Assembly: GCA_944472135.2 (NCBI GenBank)
Contig: OX235264.1
Span: forward strand, 122,603,809-122,667,808
DNA length: 64,000 nucleotides
Source of the DNA: Trichobilharzia regenti
Taxonomy: Eukaryota; Platyhelminthes; Trematoda; Strigeidida; Schistosomatidae
Direction of reading: 5' to 3'
Below the pieces are notes generated by a model. It was not told where the DNA came from and made no database searches. It saw only the letters and a program-made list of their open reading frames with translations. Below are positions 44,479-55,969 of the stretch, piece by piece. Made by a program: the position numbers and the translations under genes. The first letter of the stretch is position 1, and the number at the start of each line of letters is the position of its first letter.

Positions 44479-46005
44479 AATAATATTATTATTATATCCT
44501 TTAATTCCTAGAGGAACATAGGGCTTCAGCTGCGCATCTCTATCTACCATTTCTACCATTTTTTCAACCCGCTCCAAGTCTGCCCACATGCCTTTATCTC
44601 CTCTTCACATGACCTCCTCCAAGTCACCCTTCCATTGACGACCAACTGACCGCTCCCCTTTGTTGAGTGAGTCTATGGTTTTGGCATAATTTAAGTTAAC
44701 TGTGCTTAACTGTATTGCATGTTGTATTGTATTGTTGTTGTCGATTTTGCCCTTTTTGCTGTGAATTAACTTTCTTTTTGCTAGTGTTGTTCTGATTGTT
44801 TTATCCCTTGTTTTCCGATTTTAAGGGGAGCAACCCACGAGGTCGCTTCTCTCTTAACTTTATCTTAATGTAATCATTCCTTTATCAGGTGTGAGGCTAG
44901 CAAGCCCACCCTGTAAACAAAGTTTTTACGGAAACTTCAGCACGATGAATCTCTTTACTCCAGAAGTAGAAATCTGTATGGGGACATGAAACGTCCGCAC
45001 TATGTAGGAGATCGGCAAAGTTGCCCAGATCTCAAACGAGATGAAAAGATACGGAATACAAGTACTGAGAATATGTGAAAACTGATGGATTGGGAGTGGA
45101 CTCACCAAATTGTCAACGGGTAAGTCAGTGATCTACTCCGGTCACCCAGAAGATAACCACACGCACAACGAGAGCGTGGTTATCATGATGTCACCAGCGG
45201 CAACAAAGGCCCTGATGCAATGGGAGGCGATCTCGTCCAGTATAATGACCGCCAGATTCAACTCTTAGGAAAGAAAGTGTCAATTAAACAATGTTATGCA
45301 CTCACAAACAACGCGGACCTCGAAAAGAAAGAAGAATTCTACAGACAATTACAGGTAACAATGGACAATACTCCAGCTGGCGACATGAAAATACTAATGG
45401 GAGACATGAACGCCAAACTGGGACTAGACAACACAGGAAGGGAACTCATCATGGGTAGAGAAGCTCTCGGGGAAATGAATGAAAACGGAGAACTCTTCGC
45501 CGACTTCTGCGCCTTCAACGAACCAGTGATTGGTGGCAGTGTATACAAACACAAAGATATCCACAAGGCTACATAGGTGTCACCAGACGGGCAAGCCAAA
45601 AACCAAATTGACTTCATCTCAGTGTTGCTCAAAGAAGTGGAGGCGCAGCCTACTGGACACAAAAGTAAGAAGAGGAGCAGACGTTGGCTCAGACCACTAT
45701 CTCGTACAAGGGACAATCCAAATCAAATTAAAAGCTTTCACGGAAACAGGAACTGCAGATAGACGACAAACCAAGTTCAACACTCAAAAACTGAAGGACC
45801 AGGCCACAAAGGACATCTTCATTGCAAGCATAAGGGACGAAGCCGAGACAAAAATCAACACTAGCGAAGAGGTCGGCGTCGAAAAGCACTGGGACAACTT
45901 GAAAATGGTGTGGAGTCAAACCTGCATGGAAGTTCTAGGTAGAAAGAAGAGGCAGGGCAATCAGTGGCTCCCTATGGACACTAGAAACTAATAGAAGAGA
46001 GAAGT
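44479..46005. mobile_element. RTE insertion with inverted 5' half (twin-priming structure)
   Basis: One insertion of about 1.53 kb flanked by the 13-base repeat CAACAATAATAAT (44466-44478 and 46006-46018). The right-hand part (about 44661-46000) is plus strand: a 5' UTR of ~280 bases and the endonuclease domain. The left-hand part (44479-44660) is minus strand: ORF end and 3' terminus CCTATGTTCCTCTAGGAATT with its ATAATAAT tail. The RT region between is missing. An inverted 5' segment joined to a sense 3' segment inside a single target-site duplication is the known outcome of twin priming in LINE insertion. Confidence 0.8.
44943..45990 (+). pseudogene. RTE apurinic-type endonuclease domain, broken
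   Basis: The reading starts MNLFTPEVEICMGT*NVRTM at 44944, where GT(W)NVRT is the first endonuclease block with its Trp codon turned into a stop. After a frame change the frame 45220-45576 gives LVQYNDRQIQLLGKK and KILMGDMNAKLGLDNTGRE, with the catalytic GD.NA motif. The next frame (45530-45991) gives RRGADVGSDHYLVQGTIQ, the closing SDH motif. The family is the exonuclease-endonuclease-phosphatase fold that nicks target DNA. At least two frameshifts and two stops; the RT does not follow. Confidence 0.8.
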
Positions 46006-46018
46006 CAACAATAATAAT

Positions 46019-46425
46019 TTTGTTTAAATAACATCAAGTCAGTGAAGTAATATCAATGGATGACAGTTCGATAGCATCAACATAACACTACACCCCGAAT
46101 ATCTGAAAAAATTAGGAAATATAGTTATATAAAATCATGAATCGACAGTCTCTACTGGGAGCTGGGCAGGGCAGTAGTATTGGTTGGACTTACTTCTACT
46201 GCACACAAAGCATTGTTTGTTTAAGGCGAATTGCGATAGTCTTTGCTGTTTGACGAATGCGGTATCTTCGTGTTTCTAGCAGTTTATTTGGTACTTTGTA
46301 GACGATAGAGAAGGATTCTTCAATTTGACTATCTGTGTAGCCGGTTTGTACTAGGTCAACCGATTCACCATTTGTCTCGTCACATAAACCTATCGCTTCC
46401 TAATTCCTCAGGTTTACAGAAGGTA
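46019..46425 (-). mobile_element. Penelope-like element, C-terminus and proximal 3' UTR
   Basis: Minus strand: DLVQTGYTD then EESFSIVYKVPNKLLETRRY, and TIAIRLKQTMLCVQ, the typical end of a PLE ORF; copy 2 (55734-55922) keeps it in one frame, whereas copy 1 carries a one-base loss near 46371. The UTR continues to the insertion point at 46018. The 5' part of the element is absent beyond about 46425. Confidence 0.75.
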
Positions 46426-46429
46426 AAAC

Positions 46430-48870
46430 TCAAGTGTTAGTTTTCAGGGATTTGATTGGTTACTGGTTTGATGGTTAACGAATTTCTAATCCACTAGTTT
46501 ACTGTACAAATGCCCATCTGGAGATTCCTAGTCTTAAGCCATTGTTGCATAATGTGAAATAACCCATATTAGGATGAGGGAAACGTCCATTACTGTCTGT
46601 AATTCAATGATCCTCAATGCATGCAAAAAATGAAATCTAACAGATTTTTATCTTGAAGTGAGTGACGTTTCACGTATATCCTATTTCGCTAAACATTAAG
46701 TATTACTTTCCATGGAGATTATATGATTACATATGCTTACACGGGTATGTGTGTGAGGTGTGGTTATAATTCCTTATCGATCTGTCTTCAGCCAATAGAT
46801 CACAATGTTTACCTTTCCTTTCAGGATAATAATCCACGAAAATCACGTATGTTTACACTGTAAACGAGTATGTTTTTGTGCCTAATTTGTAACTCACAGT
46901 TAAGCTGTGTTCTTAAGTAATCAACATGTTCTGAGTTTGTTCAAATGCTGCAACTGATAAGATTCATCACTTTTATTTACTTTTTGTCTCTACGACTCGA
47001 AGAATAATGGAACCTTATGGCAGCGAAGTGACTCGCCTCTTCAAGAACTGAGACAAACTGAGTACACAGCTAACATTTGACTGATATAAGCCCACTACCA
47101 GACGAAAACAGACATTTCCCGGTTTTCGTGCTGTCATGATGTCTTTCACTTATTTCCTGTTGATGGTAAAGACTCTTTGGCGAATGGCTGCTGACTCGTT
47201 AGGCTTAACAGTGTATTCAAAGTTCACGATGTAGTTAACGATCAGACCAGTTTTACTTGGTCATACAGGGTTAGTATTGCTAGAAGTCTACTGAATTGGC
47301 CGCAATGAAGACAAACATCTTTTCGATGTTCAGACTTCTTTCTGCTTAGCTACATTTTAATCCTAATCAACATGCGGCTGCTTATCAGATCATTCCCCAC
47401 CACATACCATAACGAGACATCCCGGTCGTGGGTTTTTTGCAACATGCATCCTAATAGTTCAATATTATTTCATACAATCTAAAGAGGGGTAACTGCTGAC
47501 CACCATCTGGTTTGTTTAAGTTGATCCTTTAGATGGTCAATAGTTATGCAATCTGTCCAGTAGCCCGAAACGAAAATACTGTCTTTAGTGTGTCATTAAT
47601 GTCTATGAAAACTCTAAATACGTTTTCATTTCAAAAATAGACAATTGCCAAATATCATATTGATAAGGTGTGTACTGCTGGTCATGTTTGTGAGTAGTAT
47701 ATTGTCCGTGATATCCTCTGAATGACTACTGAATAGATAAGGAAAAAGAAATGAGAGATCTTGTGAAAATTATATAGTAACCATGTACGGAAGACAAAGG
47801 CAGCACAAACGACGAACATGTTGAAGCGCAGATTACAATATAAGGCTAATGCATATCTCATCAATACTCTACAGCATCTTTCAAAATAAACAGTCTGCTA
47901 CTACTTACTACCAGGCTCTACCATCTCATCTGCTGTCAGTGCCTCTGAGCAGCTGAAGATTACATGACTTCCAGCTTTCAAGGAGAGAGATATCTGGATT
48001 TTGCATCCGTTGCGATATTTGTAGGCGTCAAAGATCCAATAGTGGTGATGAAGACTCTGCTGAGATATTGGGTGAAGGCTGCCTACAACAGTTCATGTGG
48101 AGCTGATGCGTAAACGTCTTCGTATAGAACTGTTGAACGGGTGATTTAGAGTGTTAAAGCCCTGCAGACAGAAAGAAAGCATCACAGAAATTAAGCAATG
48201 TTTACAAATCTTGCACGACATCTGTTACCAACTGAAAACGAATACTAAAAGATGCAGCTATTAGGTTTCCAGTACATGGAATGTGTCCCTCCTACTATCT
48301 TTCACAAGCTGCAGTTACTCAATTTTGCCTCGCATATGGATGTATATATATTAGCTGAGAAAAATCTCAAGGCATTTAAACAGTCCTGAAAACACACCAA
48401 TCATCAGTTAATGCCAAGAAGCCTGACAGATGAGGCGTCTAATCAAGGAAGCTAAAAAAACGGATTTCACAATTTGTGAGAAAATGAAGTAGAATGAAAC
48501 ATTGTCATGCTTGTGGAACAACTGATGATTGGTAGGGAAATCGCACAAAACATTATAGAAGATCACGTTTCAAGTGAGATGTTTTTGCTTTCTTTCTCTA
48601 TTATTACTTTTTGGAAATTGTGAGAGTGAAATAACTGAGTATGGGAAATCAATAATATTGATTTGCATTACTCGAAAAAATTACCTACGTGACAGCGTGG
48701 AATTTTCAGCATTTGGTACAGTATAACATCTGACTAATTCAGCACAAACAGCGAAATCACTACAGGGCATAGGTATCTAAAATTGACATGTTGCAAAACG
48801 TAGGAAATCATAATATCAGCGACAAATCTCACACGACAACTGGTGTAGTTTTGTCATAGATTACAATAAG
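46430..48870. other. Unrecognised DNA within duplication copy 1
   Basis: About 2.4 kb with no recognisable protein, RNA or element. It starts with a scrap of the hammerhead SINE tail (GGGATTTGATTGGTTACTGG at 46446). A 60-codon minus frame at 47682-47864 is hydrophobic and Phe-rich but differs in copy 2 by a frameshift, arguing against selection on it. This is the best candidate stretch for single-copy host DNA in the duplicated block. Confidence 0.5.
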
Positions 48871-48879
48871 AAAATGATA

Positions 48880-49720
48880 AGAGAGCCAGTCATCTTGCTA
48901 ACAACATAGTAAATGTTTGTTTTCACACTTAGCAGTATCTCCATCACATGGAACGTGGGTCGGGCGGTGTATGTTTATATTTTCGTACTTATTGGTACAA
49001 ACATGTAATCTCTTATGACGAATTCTAGTCCTACCAGATAACAAAGGAAGGGGGAGAGGTGTGAATACACAGAGTGTTGAGAGTAAAGAAATACGGTTAT
49101 TAACCATTTATTGTGAGTTGTCTGTTGAATACCAGAGTTACTAACTGACTGTGTGCCCCAATGACATCTTTCGAAATACAACCTATTCCTTTTCGAGTAG
49201 CCCAGGAAAGACAATGGCCGAGAGATGACAAACAACCAGTAAGATGCTTGCATTAAGAAACTGCAAAAGTTCATGTTGAATGATTCCAGATTGTTCTGAC
49301 TTCTTATGTAGTAGGTGAGACGGAACATTTTTCTGAAATCGACAAGATTTAGAATGAACAAGAAAGGTCAGAGGATAGAATTATTCCGAGGTATTTTGGG
49401 CTTGATTTAGCTCCTATTACCATGCCCTCCAAATTACCAACATCATGTGAACAGATCAATTCATGCAGATCACGCTTACACTTGAAGGTGAAATTAACTC
49501 TCTGATATTGAGATGGATTTAACGGAACACCAATTAGTTATTTAATTTTGGATCAACCAGACAGGGACTTGACTGGTAGCGAGAGATTTAGATCATCAGC
49601 GTATTCAGAGAAGTTGATTTCATCCAAAAGAATCATGTAGGAAGAAATAAAAAAGGAAAAGAAGAGAGGACAACACACTGAGGAACTTCAGCCTCAGTAA
49701 GCAATGCAAAGGAAGATTTA
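48880..49720 (-). mobile_element. CR1/Jockey-like non-LTR reverse transcriptase remnant
   Basis: Minus-strand conceptual reading from 49715: a VPQ..VLSSLLFLFFISSYM-like block, then SEYADDLNLSLP, where YADD is the RT catalytic motif, then GAKSSPKYLGI. After a frameshift the 128-codon frame 48975-49361 gives KMFRLTYYIRSQNNLESFN, ASYWLFVISRPLSFLG, and SKRNRLYFERC, the thumb region seen in CR1-like elements of flatworms. It is a different clade from the RTE copies around it. No 3' terminus is recognised. Confidence 0.7.
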
Positions 49721-49879
49721 CTTTTTTATAAAGTTTTGGGGGCTCACACCGTATAGTGATACGTTGTATGGATTAGCGATCTATCGTGCTATATTATGGA
49801 GATTTAGATTTCTGAATTCATTTGCAATTGTTCTACGTTTCGTGTGTTATTCTTGTTTTCGGTTCATTAATATTATTAT

Positions 49880-50765
49880 TTTCTCTTGGGTTCCTAGTGG
49901 AACATAGGGCTTTAACTGCACGTCTCCACTTGTTTCTGTCTTCCTACTGCTGTACTTTTCACTTGCATCCATGTTAGTCCATACTCTTTCAAATCCTCCT
50001 CACACGATCTCTCCTCTGTCACTCTTGGACGTCTCACTCGCCGATTCCCTTTCAAGTTCCACTCGAGCGATGGCCTGACACACGATGACACCACGCGATT
50101 TCCTTAGCGAGTGTCCAATCAATCTCCACTTTCCCCTGCATATTTGTTGGGCGATTGATTCTTGTTTTGTTTGTTTGCGTCCATAGTGTCTTGTTGGTGA
50201 TTCTTCCCGGCCCGGCCATCTGATCTTCAGTATAGAGCCAGCGAAGATAGTTGTTGATAAAGGTCTGCAACAGGCTGTAGGAAATATTCTTTGTGACCCG
50301 CTCGCCAAGTTTTTGATCCGTATAGAAGAACTTACTGACTTGACGTGTTTGTATTGAAAATCACACCGAATTCTGTTATTAATGCTGAGTGAAGAAGATA
50401 TCCAGATGGGTTTCAGGTTGATGAATGTGTTTCTCGCCTTCAATTTCCGCAGCTACCTGGGCAGCCTTTCCAGCTTCGTACACTGTACAAACATTCCACG
50501 TTCCCCATCCTTTTTTGTATTCAACGAAAAATAGCACATCGGCTGGATGGCTTCCTGAAGGCTTTTACCAGCCTGCGTCATTTCGCCTGCCCGATTCCAG
50601 CGAAAAATAAAGTTATTGTTTATATTTTTAGTATTTTTACTATATTTATGCGTTTAAGTCTCTGCACTGATTTGGTTACGTTTTGGGGCTGTAGTTGCTA
50701 GTGCCAGGCCCCAACCCGCTCTCTTTATCCGGGCTTGGGACAGGCTAGAAAACTAGCAAGCTAGT
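49880..50765 (-). mobile_element. RTE element at the duplication junction (A/B chimera)
   Basis: The 3' part (49880 to about 50140) follows element B at 59390-59652, including the TTGGGTTCCTAGTGGAACAT terminus and the CACACGATCTCTCCTCTGTC stretch lacking in A. From about 50190 onward it follows element A (GTGTCTTGTTGGTGATTCTT, then the fused endonuclease start and 5' UTR). The minus frame 50000-50443 spans the fusion (KARNTFINLKPIW through RWPGREESPTRHYG). The switch lies in a stretch where A and B are alike. Confidence 0.85.
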
Positions 50766-50869
50766 AATCAATGCGATGTTTTATTGTATGTGAACACTCC
50801 TAAAATGCTGAAAACTACAGTGTAACAGTCATTTATTGCTTTTGCTGTCACTATCCATCCATACTCTGT

Positions 50870-51705
50870 TAGACCACCGATAAGAATACTGCAGGATTTG
50901 TACAAGTCGGAGATGATATATGTCTAATGTCTAAAGTTGAAAACTCGCAAGCGAAAACCATCAAACTGGCTAAAGAAATAGTCTGTGAATATAGGACTCC
51001 AGGTGAACATAGCGAAGATTGAGGTGATGAAGATAACAAACAACAGGCGCAACAATAACCGCCAATCACTATCAACAGGGTAAATTCGTTACAGGACCTC
51101 CTCCTTCAACTATGTAGACATCCTTCATCGCTTCAACTACAGGCAGTCGAGATGGGTGAAGATATCAAAGTCAGACTCGGAAGGTCGAATCCTGCCTTCA
51201 TCAATCTGAAACCAGTTTGAGAATCTTCTGCTGTCACTCAGCAAAAGGAACCAGATTCACATTTTAAGGCACCAGAAACTCGCACAGCCTGTTCCGAATG
51301 GGATTTCCAACAGCCTGTTGTTTCAGACTTTCATCAACAGCTTCCCGCCTCGCTGACCTCATACTGAAGATCGAATGGATGACCAAAAGAATGAATAACG
51401 AGAAAGTGTGAGAAATAACCAACCCACAACCTATCACTCCAGAAATATGTAGGAGAAAATATAGATGGATGCGATATACGTTTAGGTGCTAGCCAAGTAA
51501 CAACACATACAATGCTGCAGTCCATCACTCAAGTGGAATGCCAATAGGAAGGGACGAGTGACATGAAGAGTTCGTGTGAGTGGGAGAAGTTAAGATATTA
51601 TGGGTAATCGTGGACTCAGTTTGAAATGACACCAGAGAATAGGAGAAAGTGGAAGTGTACTTGTTGAAGCCCTATGCTCCACTCATAATCAAGGGGAATA
51701 ATTAT
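50870..51705 (+). mobile_element. RTE C-terminal fragment, copy 2
   Basis: Counterpart of 41330-42165, with extra small deletions (around 50936 and 51560) and more substitutions than the neighbouring sequence. It ends CCTATGCTCCACTCATAATC, then AATTATAATTAT. Confidence 0.75.
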
Positions 51706-51709
51706 AATT

Positions 51710-53575
51710 ATTATATTATTGTATCCTTTAATTCCTAGAGGAACGCAAGGTTTCAGCCACACATGTCCATTGCCTTCTGTTTTTTGCCAAATGTTTCACC
51801 CCCCTCCAAATCCGCCCACCCACTTTCATTTCCTCTTCACATGACCTCCTCCAAGTCACCCTCGCACTGACCACCAACTCGCCGCTTACCTTTCGGGTTC
51901 CACTCGACCATTGGCTTGTCTAGTGATGTCACTTGATGGTTTCCTCAGAGTATGGACAATCCAATCCACCTCCATTTCTTCCTGTCTATTTGTTTCACAA
52001 TCGGTTCATGGTTGGCTGGTTTGCTCTTAGAGATCCCTGTTGGTAATCTTTTCTGCCCATCTGATCTTGAGTATTTAACGAAGACAACAGTTAATGTAGG
52101 TCTGAAGTTTGTTTGAGATGCTGTTTATGACTCGCCAAGTCTCTGATCCGTATAGTAGCACTGAATTCACATCGGAGTTGAAAGTCTAGATCTTATTTTC
52201 ATTTTCATGCTGAGTGCTGTTGACCTCCACACAGATTTGAGAGTGATGAAAGCTTGTCTTGCTTTTCCAATTCTGGCTTTGATATCCTCGTCAGTTCCGC
52301 ACGGCTGTAATTGAAACGATGCTTTCCAGTTAGGTGGGTAAGTGAAGGAGGTTGTTTCCTTCAGGTTCCTCCCATTTGTGCTGGTTGCTGTCTGTTGTTG
52401 TTCTTGATGTCAGTCAGGAATCTTCATCACCTCTGTTTTATCTATGTTCACCTGAAGGGAGTCTTATCTTTGATGCTTCTCCTGCCAACTTGTTGCTTTT
52501 CACTTGCATATCTTCCAGTTTATGGGAAATCAGACATATATCATCGGCGAAATCCAGATCCTCCAAGTCTTTTGTGTCAGTCCATTTTATGCCTGTTTCC
52601 ACATTGTCCGTTGTCTGTCGCATTATTCAATCTACTGCAATCAGGAAAATCATTGGCGATAGTAGGCAGCGTTATCTTACTCCCAACCTCACTTCGAAGG
52701 CTTCCGTAAGTTTCCCGTTGTGGATTACTTGGAATGCAGCATTGTCGTATAACTGTTGGATGAGAAGTTTAATTGTCGGTGGCACACCGTAATAGCGAAG
52801 TAGTTGCCAAATGACCTCTCGATCGACGCTGTCGAAGGCCTTTTCAAAGTCGATGAAGTTGAGATAGAGAGATGACTGCCATTCAAAGCTTTGCTTACTG
52901 ATGATCCGTAGTGTGGCGATTTGATCAATAAATGACTTGTTTGTCCACAATCCAGTTTGTTCCGGTCGAATTTTTTCATCCATGGTGGCGTGTTTGATTC
53001 TCTCCAGGATGATTCAGCTTAGTGTTTTGCTTGGAATGGACAGGAGCATAATTCCACGCCAGTTTTTTCATTGACTTACGTCTCCTTTCTTTGGTAGTTT
53101 GAATAAGTATCCGTTCTTCCAATCCTCAGATACTTTGCCCTCTTTCCACACCTTCTCTAGCAATGGCGTCATCAAGTCCGCTATTGTCTCTTGGGTCCAT
53201 TTTCAATGCTTCTGCTGGTATTCCATCTGGTCCTGCTGCTTTTCCAGCTTTTAGCATCTTGATTGCATTCAGGACTTCTGATTTCCTCTGGGGGTCGATG
53301 TTCACTGGTAGTTCTGCTTCCGTTGTTGGTATTGTTGGGCGCGTTGCAGGTGGCGGACGATTTAGAAATCTTTTGAAGTGTTCAGCCCAGTGTTTACTTT
53401 GTTCCACCTCTTTGGTGACTGACTTTCCATTAGCATCTTCCATTGGCCTAATTTGTGTCGAACTTTTGCCCGATAGGTGCCTAGTTGTTTGGTAGACTGT
53501 GGTGAGGTCTCCTTTGCCTGCAGCTTGTTCTGCTCCACTCGCCATGGCTTCATAATATTCATAATAAATATGTCA
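51710..53575 (-). mobile_element. RTE RT domain to 3' end, copy 2
   Basis: Counterpart of 42170-44035 with the same motif A (52672-52983) and motif C (52438-52623) frames. The N-terminal frame is cut to 139 codons (53126-53545) by one inserted T near 53190, so its last residues are out of frame. Confidence 0.85.
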
Positions 53576-53579
53576 TCAA

Positions 53580-54006
53580 TCTAAAAATTCAAAAGCCTCG
53601 ACTATAATCACGAAAAGAAACAGCTATGATGGTCGCAAAGGAAGTTCATTCAACCTCACTCTGCGTCAGGGAGTAACTTGTTTTTAGTTTATTTTTAATT
53701 TTTTTTCCTCTCCGTACCTCATTTCGTCTTGAATTAAAAATTAAAATTTTTTCCTTTTCTCTGTCTAATATCTATTTTGTTTTTAAATTCGCATAAAAAT
53801 TAACTACTTTGCATTATAATATATAATTCACAACATACGTACTTTGTGATTACTCTTCATTTGTTATCGTAATTGAAATCTTTCACAAACAAAAATAGGT
53901 ATTATGCATATCTGAACAAGGAATATTTTTTTCGATAACCTTTTCTTCATCATGTCATACAGTTAGGTATAAACATAATAGCGAATGAATGAATTAGTGT
54001 TATTAA
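53580..54006 (-). mobile_element. Penelope-like element 3' UTR (distal part), copy 2
   Basis: Counterpart of 44040-44465, nearly unchanged. Continues in 55557-55965 across the RTE insertion. Confidence 0.75.
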
Positions 54007-54019
54007 CAACAATAATAAT

Positions 54020-55543
54020 AATATTATTATTATATCCTTTAATTCCTAGAGGAACATAGGGCTTCAGCTGCGCATCTCTATCTACCATTTCTACCATTTT
54101 TTCAACCCGCTCCAAGTCTGCCCACATGCCTTCATCTCCTCTTCACATGACCTCCTCCAAGTCACCCTTCCATTGACGACCAACTGACCGCTCCCCTTTG
54201 TTGAGTGAGTCTATGGTTTTGGCATAATTTAAGTTAACTGTGCTTAACTGTATTGCATGTTGTATTGTATTGTTGTTGTCGATTTTGCCCTTTTTGCTGT
54301 GAATTAACTTTCTTTTTGCTAGTGTTGTTCTGATTGTTTTATCCCTTGTTTTCCGATTTTAAGGGGAGCAACCCACGAGGTCGCTTCTCTCTTAACTTTA
54401 TCTTAATGTAATCATTCCTTTATCAGGTGTGAGGCTAGCAAGCCCACCCTGTAAACAAAGTTTTTACGGAAACTTCAGCACGATGAATCTCTTTACTCCA
54501 GAAGTAGAAATCTGTATGGGGACATGAAACGTCCGCACTATGTAGGAGATCGGCAAAGTTGCCCAGATCTCAAACGAGATGAAAAGATACGGAATACAAG
54601 TACTGAGAATATGTGAAAACTGATGGATTGGGAGTGGACTCACCAAATTGTCAACGGGTAAGTCAGTGATCTACTCCGGTCACCCAGAAGATAACCACAC
54701 GCACAACGAGAGCGTGGTTATCATGATGTCACCAGCGGCAACAAAGGCCCTGATGCAATGGGAGGCGATCTCGTCCAGTATAATGACCGCCAGATTCAAC
54801 TCTTAGGAAAGAAAGTGTCAATTAAACAATGTTATGCACTCACAAACAACGCGGACCTCGAAAAGAAAGAAGAATTCTACAGACAATTACAGGTAACAAT
54901 GGACAATACTCCAGCTGGCGACATGAAAATACTAATGGGAGACATGAACGCCAAACTGGGACTAGACAACACAGGAAGGGAACTCATCATGGGTAGAGAA
55001 GCTCTCGGGGAAATGAATGAAAACGGAGAACTCTTCGCCGACTTCTGCGCCTTCAACGAACCAGTGATTGGTGGCAGTGTATACAAACACAAAGATATCC
55101 ACAAGGCTACATAGGTGTCACCAGACGGGCAAGCCAAAAACCAAATTGACTTCATCTCAGTGTTGCTCAAAGAAGTGGAGGCGCAGCCTACTGGACACAA
55201 AAGTAAGAAGAGGAGCAGACGTTGGCTCAGACCACTATCTCGTACAAGGGACAATCCAAATCAAATTAAAAGCTTTCACGGAAACAGGAACTGCAGATAG
55301 ACGACAAACCAAGTTCAACACTCAAAAACTGAAGGACCAGGCCACAAAGGACATCTTCATTGCAAGCATAAGGGACGAAGCCGAGACAAAAATCAACACT
55401 AGCGAAGAGGTCGGCGTCGAAAAGCACTGGGACAACTTGAAAATGGTGTGGAGTCAAACCTGCATGGAAGTTCTAGGTAGAAAGAAGAGGCAGGGCAATC
55501 AGTGGCTCCCTATGGACACTAGAAACTAATAGAAGAGAGAAGT
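54020..55543. mobile_element. RTE insertion with inverted 5' half, copy 2
   Basis: Counterpart of 44479-46005 with the same 13-base flanks (54007-54019 and 55544-55556). The endonuclease frames 54758-55114 and 55068-55529 are unchanged from copy 1, including the GDMNAK and SDHYLV motifs and the same stops. Confidence 0.8.
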
Positions 55544-55556
55544 CAACAATAATAAT

Positions 55557-55965
55557 TTTGTTTAAATAACATCAAGTCAGTGAAGTAATATCAATGGATG
55601 ACAGTTCGATAGCATCAACATAACACTACACCCCGAATATCTGAAAAAATTAGGAAATATAGTTATATAAAATCATGAATCGACAGTCTCTACTGGGAGC
55701 TGGGCAGGGCAGTAGTATTGGTTGGACTTACTTCTACTGCACACAAAGCATTGTTTGTTTAAGGCGAATTGCGATAGTCTTTGCTGTTTGACGAATGCGG
55801 TATCTTCGTGTTTCTAGCAGTTTATTTGGTACTTTGTAGACGATAGAGAAGGATTCTTCAATTGGACTATCTGTGTAGCCGGTTTGTACTAGGTCAACCG
55901 ATTCACCCATTTGTCTCGTCACATAAACCTATCGCTTCCTAATTCCTCAGGTTTACAGAAGGTAA
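55557..55965 (-). mobile_element. Penelope-like element C-terminus, copy 2
   Basis: One open frame (55734-55922, 62 codons) covers ESVDLVQTGYTDSPIEESFS to IRLKQTMLCVQ, showing that the broken frame of copy 1 arose by a later single-base change. Confidence 0.75.
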
Positions 55966-55969
55966 AACT

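Larger units (their letters stand above)
40580..50140 (+). repeat. Segmental duplication, copy 1 (~9.55 kb)
   Basis: Collinear with 50141-59652; corresponding landmarks are 9511-9560 bases apart (43251/52792, 45576/55114, 49107/58621). Differences are sparse substitutions and small indels, for example about 24 bases present near 48210 and absent near 57740. Every nested insertion is shared, so the duplication is later than all of them. Confidence 0.9.

Noticed and set aside
45339..45716. Minus-strand 125-codon frame (and its copy at 54.9-55.25 kb)
   Set aside because: Antisense of the RTE endonuclease domain with the GDMNAK and SDH motifs.
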